Of a stretch of DNA of 20,536 bases, positions 5,849-11,826 are shown piece after piece. Every line of letters begins with the position of its first letter. Within the stretch, counting starts at the first letter, position 1. Origin of the DNA: a virus. Location of the stretch: positions 1 to 20,536 of the IMG/VR virus record IMGVR_UViG_3300027805_000104, one strand, 5' to 3'. The notes below the pieces were generated by a model, which made no database searches, was not told the DNA's origin, and saw nothing but the letters and a program-made list of their open reading frames with translations. The translations under genes were made by a program, and so were the position numbers.

Positions 5849-7579
5849 ATGAAGCTCAGGGACTACCAGCAAGAGGCGGTAGACGCGGTGTTTTCCTATT
5901 GGGATCGGGCACCGTCGACGCCAGAGAGGCCCGCCAGCCCGCTTATTGTGATGCCGACGGGAAGCGGCAAGAGCCCGACGCTAGGTGAGCTGACGCGGCG
6001 GCTGGTGCAGGACTACAGCGCGCGCGTGGTGATCGCTACGCACCGGGCCGAGCTCATCGTGCAGGACGCGCGCGCGGTGCGATCGGTGTGGCCACAGGCC
6101 CCGATCGGGGTCTACTCGGCGGGCCTTGGAGCGCGTGACGTCAGAGAGATCACGATCTGCGGTGTGCAGTCGATCGTGAGACGGCCTGAGATCCTCGGTG
6201 CTCGCGACGTGATGATCATTGACGAGGCGCACCTCATCTCGCCCGATGATGGTACGTCCTACCAGCGTGTGATCGGTCATCTGCGAGAGGTCAATCCCGA
6301 TATGCGGTGCGTCGGATTCACCGCGACGCCCTACCGTCTCGGGCAGGGATACCTCACCGAGGGCGACGATGCTCTTTTCACGTCGATCGCCTACGACGTC
6401 GACGTCAAGCGCTTGATCAAAGATGGGTGGCTCTCACCTGTCGTCACCGGCTACGCGACTGCGCAGATCGACTTGTCCGAGGTCGGCGTGCGCATGGGTG
6501 AGTTTGCCGCGAAAGACCTTGAAATGGCCAGCGACGTCGACAGCATCAACGGAAAGGTCGCCGACGACGTCGAGAAGGCGCTTGCCGTTGGGCGAACGTC
6601 TGCGATGATTTTCGGAACGTCGGTGGCACACGCGAAGCGTCTGCGGAATGAGATCCATATGCGCGGGCTCTCTTGCGCCGTGATCACGGGCGAGACTCCG
6701 CGAGACGAGCGAGACGAGATCATCGGGCGCTTCAAGTCGCGATCGCTCCAGGTGCTGTCGTCGTGCGACGTGCTGACGACAGGATTTGACGCTCCCGTCG
6801 TCGATGTGCTCGCGATTGTGCGCCCGACGATGTCGCCGTCGCTGTATGTTCAGATGGTCGGGCGCGGGATGAGGATCACCGACGGAAAGAGCGACTGTTT
6901 GCTGCTTGATTACGGCGGCAACATTGCGAGGCATGGACCCATCGACGACATCAAAGTCAAACCCAAGGGAAAAGGCGACGGCAAGGCACCGACGAAAGTC
7001 TGTCCGCAATGTGCCGCGACGTGCGCGGCGTCGTCGAGCGTCTGTGATCACTGCGGCTATCAGTGGCCCGCACCTGAGCGCAAGGCGAACGACAAGGCGA
7101 GCAACCTTCCTGTTTTGTCTATCCCCAAGGTCGAGGAACCACCGACGCGGTATGACGTCGGCGCCGTCGAGTGGCACCTCCACCGCAAGATGGGCGACGA
7201 CACCGCACCTCCGACGCTGAGGATCGACTACTACCCTGTCGACGACGGTTTCGGGATGATGCGCAAGATCGCGTCAGAGTGGCTCTGCTTCGACCATGAC
7301 CCGGGCGGGTTTGCATGGCGCAAAGCGCAGCAATGGTGGGCCGACCATACGACGGCACGCGAGCCCGCAAGCGTCGACGATGCGATCGCGCTTCTCGATT
7401 CTGGCTATCTGCGACCCGTCGTCGCCATCGAGGCAAAGAAAGATGGCAAGTGGCTCCGCGTCGTCGGATGGACGCACGGCGAGGCGAGGCAGCCCGGCGA
7501 CGATGACCCCGATGCTGCTGCGCCTCAGACGACGATGGACTTGACGCAAGACACAGAAATGGACGATCTGCCGTGGTGA
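5849..7579 (+). CDS. DEAH-box helicase with zinc ribbon (576 aa)
   Basis: Superfamily 2 helicase of the ResIII/UvrB type, probably the phage replicative or recombination helicase. Motifs: MKLRDYQQEAV at the start (Q-like motif), Walker A PTGSGKS (36-42), DEAH (125-128), TAT (158-160), GFDAP (312-316, motif V) and QMVGRGMR (335-342, motif VI). A zinc ribbon follows with C385-x2-C388 and C399-x2-C402. The last third (about 430-560) is uncharacterised, and the protein ends acidic with EMDDLPW. The frame is open far upstream, but ATG 5849 follows AGGAAAGGA and the divergent promoter, and all homologous motifs lie after it. Its stop region lies just before the primase gene. Confidence 0.9.
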   Translation: MKLRDYQQEAVDAVFSYWDRAPSTPERPASPLIVMPTGSGKSPTLGELTRRLVQDYSARVVIATHRAELIVQDARAVRSVWPQAPIGVYSAGLGARDVREITICGVQSIVRRPEILGARDVMIIDEAHLISPDDGTSYQRVIGHLREVNPDMRCVGFTATPYRLGQGYLTEGDDALFTSIAYDVDVKRLIKDGWLSPVVTGYATAQIDLSEVGVRMGEFAAKDLEMASDVDSINGKVADDVEKALAVGRTSAMIFGTSVAHAKRLRNEIHMRGLSCAVITGETPRDERDEIIGRFKSRSLQVLSSCDVLTTGFDAPVVDVLAIVRPTMSPSLYVQMVGRGMRITDGKSDCLLLDYGGNIARHGPIDDIKVKPKGKGDGKAPTKVCPQCAATCAASSSVCDHCGYQWPAPERKANDKASNLPVLSIPKVEEPPTRYDVGAVEWHLHRKMGDDTAPPTLRIDYYPVDDGFGMMRKIASEWLCFDHDPGGFAWRKAQQWWADHTTAREPASVDDAIALLDSGYLRPVVAIEAKKDGKWLRVVGWTHGEARQPGDDDPDAAAPQTTMDLTQDTEMDDLPW

Positions 7580-7590
7580 GAGGGAGAGAC

Positions 7591-9837
7591 ATGAAGACGA
7601 TGACGATGCTAGATGCCGCGCTTTGGTATGCCGAGCGCGGATACCCTGTATTCGCTTGCTCGCCGGGCACCAAAATCCCCTTCGCGGGGTCGTCTGGCTC
7701 GAAGGATGCGACGACGGACGCAGACACGATCCGGCGATGGTGGGAGAAGTCGCCAGCCGCCAACGTTGCGATCGCGACGGGCTCGAAGTCGGGGCTGTAT
7801 GTGATCGACATCGACGCTCCATCGTCGGAGATGATGCCGAGACTTCCAGAGACACTCATTGCGAGAACACGCTCGGGCGGGTGGCACTATTTTTTCCGTA
7901 TCCCCGAGGGTGTGCGCCTACCAAACACCGGCAAGGCGAACCCAAACGCGCTTGGAAAGTACATCGACACGAGAGGTGACGGTGGATATGTGTTGGTCTG
8001 GCCAAGCATCGTCGACGGCAAGGGCTACGAGTGGATTAACGACGTCGACCCCGCACCGCTGCCAGGGTGGATCGTCGACGCGCTCACACCTCGGCAGATG
8101 TCGATCATGGTGCCTCGGTCCGCGTATCAGCTCACGTCGTCGACGTGGGGCGAGCGTGCTTTGCGGCAAGAGTGCGATGCATTGTCGTCGACGGAGAAGG
8201 GCGGGCGGAACAACGCGCTCGCACGGTCGGCTTTCAAGATCGGGCAGATCTGTGCAGGCGGGCATCTGTCTTTTGGCGTCGCCCACGACGAGCTTGCGAG
8301 CGTGGCGCACGGGTGGGGCGAGGGCGTCGGCAAAAGTCTTCGCACGATCAAGCGGTGCATGGAGTCGGGCTCGAAGTCGCCGAGGTCACCCGCTGAGACG
8401 AGGCCCGAGATGTGGGTCGACCCTTTCGGCGGTGCAGATCTCATCGTCGACGATGACGCGCTCGAGGGCGAGATCGTTGAGGCTGAGATCCCGAGACCGG
8501 CGCAACGAACGGACAAGCAAAGCGACGACGACAGATGGCAACTCCTGAACGAGATCCGAGCGCTTGGGGGGCTTTGTGACTCGTTCTGCGGGTGGGTCAT
8601 TCGAGGGGCGGACCATCCGCAACCGGGGCTCACGATCGGGGCTCTCCTGGCGCTTGGCGCTGCTGTAGCGGGCAGGCGGCTCGTCTATCGGCGGTCGACG
8701 TCGAGTCTGTACCTAGTCGCGCTCGGCGGGTCCGGCGAGGGCAAGGGCAGGCCGCAGTCCTGTCTCGGGCGCGTGATCGACCAGTGCTGGCCGCAGCTGC
8801 GAGGCCCCAACTCGTTCAGTTCTGGCCCTGCTTTCGTCGACGGCGTGAGAAAAGCCGTCAACGCTGGCGTCGCGACGTGTCTTGTGCTCGACGAATATGG
8901 GATGCAGCTACAGTCGATCATCGGGCCGCGCGCGGCAAGTCATCGACAGGACATCAAGCACAGTCTCACCGAGATCGCGACGAAAGGCACCGACAAGTGG
9001 AGCCCGGCGCTCTCGCTCGTCAAGGGCGGCGGCAAGATTGATCTCATTGCGCCAGTCGTCTCGGTCTTTGGGTCGACGACGCCGGAGAGCCTGCATAGCG
9101 TGCTGACGTCGACGGACGTGGCCGACGGCTTCGTCGGCAGGCATCTGTGGATGCGGACACAGCACACGCTCCCCGAGTGGCAGCCCATCGAGGGACGCGG
9201 CGACGATTCGATACCGCTCGACGTCCAGACTGCGATCGGGGCCATGCGTCAAAGGCATGACGCATGGCACCTCGGTCTCGTCGTCGTCAACGAGGGCGCC
9301 GTCGACGTGCTGAGAGAGTATGCACCCGAGACGATGGGCGAGGATGACGACGCAAGGGATACGCTGAATCGGTGCAAGGCAGACACAGATCGCGATCGGC
9401 GTGAGGGCAAGGGCACGGTGCCCCCGGCGGTGCTGGCCCGTGTGCCAGAGTTTGCCGCTCGCGTCGCTCTCGTGCTCGCGGCGCTCTCTCAGCCCGAGGC
9501 CAATGTGCCGACTGTGACGGGCGACGCTGCGCGTTTAGCGGTCCGGGTGGCCCATGAGTCGGCTCGCGTCTTTGCGGCGTCGCTGGCGGCGAATAGGCGC
9601 GCGGCGTGGGATGATCACGCTGGCCAGATCGACACCGTGATCGGCGTGATCACGGCGGCGGGCGGGCAGATCGCTCGCGGCGAGCTCCTACGGGCCTGTC
9701 GCTCGATGTCGGCGAGGCAGGTCGCAGACGTCGTGGATCGGCTGGTGGACGAGGGGACGGCGATCGTGCTAAAGGAGGGGACAGGTGGACGGCCTCGCCA
9801 GATCGTGAGGCTCGGGAAGACACCTGCGGCAAACTGA
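7591..9837 (+). CDS. Bifunctional primase-polymerase/ATPase fusion (748 aa)
   Basis: The N-terminal part is a primase-polymerase (PrimPol/AEP) domain: LWYAERGYPVFACSPGTKIP, YVIDIDAPS with the catalytic acidic pair D73/D75, SGGWHYFFRIP (95-105) and DTRGDGGYVLVWPS (126-139). The C-terminal half resembles the DUF3987-type helicase/ATPase: a P-loop-like GGSGEGKG (379-386), a Walker B LVLDEYG (431-437), and SVFGSTTPESL. The last 100 residues look like a winged-helix (GQIARGELLRACRSMSARQV). Start ATG 7591 has GAGGGAGAG; the upstream ATG 7573 lacks it. It would lay primers and support replication together with the DEAH helicase upstream. The P-loop has G where S or T is normal. Confidence 0.88.
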   Translation: MKTMTMLDAALWYAERGYPVFACSPGTKIPFAGSSGSKDATTDADTIRRWWEKSPAANVAIATGSKSGLYVIDIDAPSSEMMPRLPETLIARTRSGGWHYFFRIPEGVRLPNTGKANPNALGKYIDTRGDGGYVLVWPSIVDGKGYEWINDVDPAPLPGWIVDALTPRQMSIMVPRSAYQLTSSTWGERALRQECDALSSTEKGGRNNALARSAFKIGQICAGGHLSFGVAHDELASVAHGWGEGVGKSLRTIKRCMESGSKSPRSPAETRPEMWVDPFGGADLIVDDDALEGEIVEAEIPRPAQRTDKQSDDDRWQLLNEIRALGGLCDSFCGWVIRGADHPQPGLTIGALLALGAAVAGRRLVYRRSTSSLYLVALGGSGEGKGRPQSCLGRVIDQCWPQLRGPNSFSSGPAFVDGVRKAVNAGVATCLVLDEYGMQLQSIIGPRAASHRQDIKHSLTEIATKGTDKWSPALSLVKGGGKIDLIAPVVSVFGSTTPESLHSVLTSTDVADGFVGRHLWMRTQHTLPEWQPIEGRGDDSIPLDVQTAIGAMRQRHDAWHLGLVVVNEGAVDVLREYAPETMGEDDDARDTLNRCKADTDRDRREGKGTVPPAVLARVPEFAARVALVLAALSQPEANVPTVTGDAARLAVRVAHESARVFAASLAANRRAAWDDHAGQIDTVIGVITAAGGQIARGELLRACRSMSARQVADVVDRLVDEGTAIVLKEGTGGRPRQIVRLGKTPAAN

Positions 9838-9867
9838 CGCGCTTTCTTCCTTCCTTCCGATGACAAA

Positions 9868-9894
9868 AAAAGCCCCGGCCATGCCGGGGCTTTT
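9868..9894. terminator. Perfect hairpin terminator after the primase gene
   Basis: AAAAGCCCCGGC (9868-9879), loop CAT, and GCCGGGGCTTTT (9883-9894) form a perfect 12-bp inverted repeat starting 30 bases after the primase stop. With A and T tracts on the two sides it can end transcription in either direction. Confidence 0.92.
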
Positions 9895-9941
9895 GCGTGC
9901 TCGGGAAGAAAGGATCTAAGTTCATCCGTCCCCCTGTAATG

Positions 9942-10017
9942 TAAGAGAAAACCATAAGAAAACCATTTTTTGGTTTTCTATAAGAAGTAAGAAGTCTGAC
10001 ACATTGCGTCATCAATG
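9942..10017. repeat. AT-rich patch with iterated 9-mers; origin or operator candidate
   Basis: In an otherwise GC-rich sequence this stretch is strongly AT-rich. AGAAAACCA occurs at 9946-9954 and again at 9957-9965 (11 bp apart), and its inverse TGGTTTTCT at 9971-9979 gives a 9-bp hairpin around TTTTT. TAAGA occurs four times between 9942 and 9992. A further small dyad CATTG-N6-CAATG lies at 10002-10017. Position between the replication and structural genes and the low melting stability suit an origin of replication or a regulatory site. There is no coding frame of note, and no clear promoter was found. Confidence 0.45.
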
Positions 10018-10084
10018 CGGCCATGCTTGCCCTGGCGACCGGCCCCCGCTACGCTGGCCGAGACCGACTCTCTCCCTCCAGGTC

Positions 10085-10117
10085 ACGGCCGCCGAGCGAT
10101 CGGCGGTCGTTTTTTTT
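10085..10117 (+). terminator. Rho-independent terminator, plus strand
   Basis: Arms 10085-10095 and 10100-10110 pair over 11 bp with one G-U, around the tetraloop GCGA, and are followed by eight Ts (10110-10117). No open reading frame with a ribosome site lies upstream of it after the previous terminator. It may back up that terminator or end a small RNA. Confidence 0.88.
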
Positions 10118-10127
10118 GCGGCGCAGC

Positions 10128-10162
10128 AAAAAGGCCCACATTGGCGTCTGCCAGAGTGGGCC
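10128..10162 (-). terminator. Rho-independent terminator, minus strand
   Basis: On the minus strand GGCCCAC (10162-10156) pairs with GTGGGCC (10139-10133), with an inner TGGC/GCCA pairing, and is followed by TTTTT (10132-10128). It closes the leftward small-gene cluster 10207-10967 and faces the plus-strand terminator only 10 bases away. Confidence 0.82.
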
Positions 10163-10206
10163 GGGGGGTTAGGTGGGGTCGGGTGGAGATCGTGGCCTAG
10201 CGGGCG

Positions 10207-10359
10207 CTAGGGCTCGCGCTCGGCTTCTCGGTAGGCGTCGCATGCGCGGCAGATGTCTTCCCAAGCGGCGAGGGTCTCGCACCGACAGTCGGGGCAGACC
10301 CTGGGGGCCTCGTCACCGGGGTCGGGCAGATCACGATCGGGGTCGGCGGGGCGTGTCAT
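10207..10359 (-). CDS. Small Cys-pair (zinc ribbon-like) protein (50 aa)
   Basis: The frame runs from ATG 10359, which overlaps the previous stop in an ATGA junction, to TAG at 10209-10207, shortly before the minus-strand terminator. The protein has an acidic N-terminus (MTRPADPDRDLPDPGDE), then CPDC (C22, C25) and CRAC (C37, C40) pairs that could bind one zinc. The function is unknown. Small zinc-binding proteins of this type are common among phage accessory genes and may contact host proteins or nucleic acid. Confidence 0.65.
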   Translation of the reverse strand: MTRPADPDRDLPDPGDEAPRVCPDCRCETLAAWEDICRACDAYREAEREP

Positions 10360-10541
10360 CGGTCGTCCTTGGCCTGGTCGTACTCGTCATCGACGCGGGC
10401 GCGCTCGGCACAGTAGCGGCATCGGCCGCGGTGGTGGATCTCGACGTGGCAGTCCTCGCACCAATTTTCCTCGGCTTCTTCGTCGACGAGGTAGCCAAGC
10501 TCGGCGTCGGTGAGGGGCGGATCGAAGTCGCGGTCGGTCAT
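10356..10541 (-). CDS. Small Cys-pair (zinc ribbon-like) protein (61 aa)
   Basis: The frame is open upstream, but ATG 10541 overlaps the previous gene's TGA (ATGA) and is preferred. It reads MTDRDFDPPLTDAELGYLVD, then CEDC (C37, C40), two histidines (EIHHRG) and CRYC (C49, C52), then an acidic tail. The paired cysteines with histidines between them suggest a zinc-binding ribbon. It shares the two-CxxC plan with the next gene downstream, though the sequences are otherwise unlike. No family is recognised. Confidence 0.65.
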   Translation of the reverse strand: MTDRDFDPPLTDAELGYLVDEEAEENWCEDCHVEIHHRGRCRYCAERARVDDEYDQAKDDR

Positions 10542-10651
10542 GGTGCACCGATCCCGAGCTCGGGGTGGGCCAGCATCCACGCCCACACGGGCAGACCCTC
10601 GCGGCGGGCCTGGAGGACGATGGCGCGTTGTGTCGTTTTGCACAGTCTCAT
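10538..10651 (-). CDS. Small hypothetical protein (37 aa)
   Basis: Starts at ATG 10651 behind a good Shine-Dalgarno (AGAGGAGA) and ends in an ATGA overlap with the next gene. The protein, MRLCKTTQRAIVLQARREGL followed by PVWAWMLAHPELGIGAP, is basic at the front and has a short tryptophan-containing hydrophobic part. No family is recognised. The strong ribosome site and the coupling are the evidence that it is real. Confidence 0.6.
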   Translation of the reverse strand: MRLCKTTQRAIVLQARREGLPVWAWMLAHPELGIGAP

Positions 10652-10668
10652 TTGTGTCTCCTCTGACG

Positions 10669-10699
10669 CCACGAGCCGGGCTAGCCCCGGCTGGCGTGG
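10669..10699 (-). other. GC-rich hairpin between two small genes
   Basis: AGCCGGG (10674-10680) and CCCGGCT (10686-10692) pair around a 5-base loop, extended by CCACG/CGTGG (10669-10673, 10695-10699) with a two-base bulge. It lies between the 83-residue gene and the Shine-Dalgarno of the next. There is no T tract, so it may be an RNA-processing or mRNA-stability stem, or an attenuator, rather than a terminator. Confidence 0.5.
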
Positions 10700-10715
10700 T
10701 GGTGGTGTGGTGGGC

Positions 10716-10967
10716 TCAGGCGGCGTAGATGACGTCGAGCGTAGACCCGTCACGGTCGATGATGGCGACGTCGTGGCCCTTGGCGGTCGCGATATCGGCG
10801 GCAAGAGCGCGGACGGCGGTCATCACCGCATGGATGGCGCGGCCATCATCGTCGACCCAGGAGTGGCGCAGCGTGACGCGGCGACCGTCGCGGCTGGTGC
10901 GGGCGACGTCGGAGCCGTCGAGGCGGAGACCGGTGATGGCGCAGTTGCGGATGATGGTCTTGGTCAT
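10716..10967 (-). CDS. Hypothetical protein, first gene of small-gene cluster (83 aa)
   Basis: Begins MTKTIIRNCAITGLRLDGSD after a GGGAGAG Shine-Dalgarno and lies about 40 bases downstream of the predicted transcription start of the promoter near 11025. It has a probable short beta-rich N-terminus and a helical middle (MTAVRALAADIATAKGHDVA), with no catalytic motif that I recognise. It leads a four-gene leftward transcript that ends at the 10128-10162 terminator. The shared upstream element suggests that the same regulator controls this cluster and the helicase/methyltransferase unit. Confidence 0.7.
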   Translation of the reverse strand: MTKTIIRNCAITGLRLDGSDVARTSRDGRRVTLRHSWVDDDGRAIHAVMTAVRALAADIATAKGHDVAIIDRDGSTLDVIYAA

Positions 10968-11011
10968 TGTCTCTCCCGTTCCGGTCCGCTTGATTGCGGC
11001 GCCGTGAGTTC

Positions 11012-11039
11012 ATTCTACACAGCTTTGAAAACTTGTCAA
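11012..11039 (-). promoter_or_regulatory. Promoter TTGACA-16-TAGAAT for the small-gene cluster
   Basis: Minus strand -35 TTGACA (11039-11034) and -10 TAGAAT (11017-11012), 16 bases apart. The transcription start would fall near 11005, leaving a leader of about 38 bases that includes the GGGAGAG ribosome site of the 83-residue gene. Confidence 0.78.
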
Positions 11040-11063
11040 GCACTGTGCTTGTGGGGGCAGATC

Positions 11064-11101
11064 TCCGCGTTGCAAAGCCGGATCTGGGGTGATCTGTGAT
11101 C
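11064..11101 (-). promoter_or_regulatory. 38-bp upstream regulatory element, copy 2
   Basis: 34 of 38 bases match copy 1 at 3082-3119; the 12-bp palindrome here has one changed base (GCGTTGCAAAGC, 11067-11078). The near edge is 24 bp from the -35. It lies within a wider run of GATCTG repeats reaching to about 11140. Confidence 0.65.
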
Positions 11102-11136
11102 TGTCCGGGTGATCTGTCGGGTGCGATCGGGTGGTC
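11081..11136. repeat. Iterated GATCTG / GGGTGATCTGT repeats
   Basis: GATCTG occurs at 11081, 11091, 11098 and 11111. GGGTGATCTGT occurs exactly twice, at 11087-11097 and 11107-11117, 20 bp apart (two helical turns). Variants GATCGG (11125) and GGTCTG (11132) follow. The array lies about 230 bp before the small terminase gene, so it may be a protein-binding array for a regulator or a packaging site. Confidence 0.55.
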
Positions 11137-11300
11137 TGGCGTGGTACTGTGCACCGGCAAGCCCGCCGGGCCTCTGTCGCGAGACACGCTCACTCTGGCG
11201 GGTGTACTGCCGCGCCTACAACGCTGACTTGAGGATTGCTAAGTGGGATGGCGAGTGCTTCCGCTACCGCGACGGGACGCCGGTCAAGTTCCTCAACTGA
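11109..11300 (+). CDS. Possible small Cys-rich protein (up to 63 aa)
   Basis: An open frame from GTG 11109 to TGA 11300 ends 4 bases before a terminator. The C-terminal part, CRAYNADLRIAKWDGECFRY then RDGTPVKFLN, looks protein-like and there are five or more cysteines, but no Shine-Dalgarno supports the GTG or later starts, and the beginning overlaps the GATCTG repeats. The stretch could instead make a structured RNA: CCCGCC and GGCGGG flank a TGTC-GCGA-GACA hairpin near 11170-11190. I keep it as a tentative gene. Confidence 0.35.
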   Translation: MICRVRSGGLAWYCAPASPPGLCRETRSLWRVYCRAYNADLRIAKWDGECFRYRDGTPVKFLN

Positions 11301-11304
11301 CGAC

Positions 11305-11334
11305 AAGCCCCCTCGCGGGGGGGCTTTTGCTTTT
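11305..11334 (+). terminator. Rho-independent terminator upstream of terminase
   Basis: AAGCCCCC (11305-11312) pairs with the following G run and CTT around TCGCG, then TTTTGCTTTT (11325-11334). It isolates the packaging operon from transcription coming from the left. Confidence 0.88.
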
Positions 11335-11361
11335 GGCACGGTCGTGGCATAGTCGTCGCGT

Positions 11362-11826
11362 ATGACCAATTACCCCCGCAAGCCCAACAGCGGCAAGCAG
11401 GCGGGGCGCAAGAACCTGCCCGGCTGGTTGCGCCACGCCGTCGACGACATCCTTCGTGCCGAATATGCGATCGGCATGGGTGATCCGTCGCTGGCCGTGC
11501 CTCGCGGTGCTGACGTGCCAGACAGCGTGATCAACCTCGTCGCCGATGCGGCGCCAGAGCTGCGCCACGCGTGCCGAAAGAACCTTCTCGGTCATGCCCT
11601 GGCGCCTCACGCTAAATGGGAGGCGGAAGATCTGGACGATACCGTCGTCACCGTCGCCGACCTCGAGCGCCAGCTGCGCGAGCTCGCCGAGAGCGGCGAC
11701 CGCGGCGCGATCTTGGCGCTCCTCGCCGCCCTCGATCCCGCACGCTACGGCCCACCCGGTAAGACGGTGCCGCCGCCCGACAGCTCCGTCGATACCGTCG
11801 ACTTTGCGCCAGCGATCCTGAAGTGA
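11362..11826 (+). CDS. terS: Probable terminase small subunit (154 aa)
   Basis: The call rests mainly on position directly before the large terminase, with which it overlaps in a GTGA junction, and on size (typical small terminases are 130-180 residues). The N-terminus is basic and Gly/Asn/Lys-rich (NYPRKPNSGKQAGRKNLPGW), suitable for DNA contact. A middle helical part and a long helix (VADLERQLRELAESGDRGAI) follow that could drive oligomerisation, and the C-terminus is Pro-rich. There is no Shine-Dalgarno; CATAGT lies 8 bases before the ATG, so the mRNA may be leaderless. The terminase would recognise phage DNA for packaging. Confidence 0.6.
   Translation: MTNYPRKPNSGKQAGRKNLPGWLRHAVDDILRAEYAIGMGDPSLAVPRGADVPDSVINLVADAAPELRHACRKNLLGHALAPHAKWEAEDLDDTVVTVADLERQLRELAESGDRGAILALLAALDPARYGPPGKTVPPPDSSVDTVDFAPAILK

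Noticed and set aside
6434-7183. Minus-strand frame opposite the DEAH helicase
   Set aside because: Shadow frame; all helicase motifs and the zinc ribbon lie on the plus strand.
9990-10085. Possible tRNA in the GC-rich stretch before the terminator
   Set aside because: No acceptor stem or T-loop consensus could be found by eye.
10004-10210. 68-codon plus-strand frame between primase and small-gene cluster
   Set aside because: Runs through two strong terminators and has no ribosome site.
10173-11099. Long plus-strand open frame (308 codons)
   Set aside because: It has no ribosome site, lies antisense to four coupled small genes with good signals, and runs through a hairpin and the minus-strand promoter and its upstream element. 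Composition is of the shadow type (Arg/Gly/Ser-rich).
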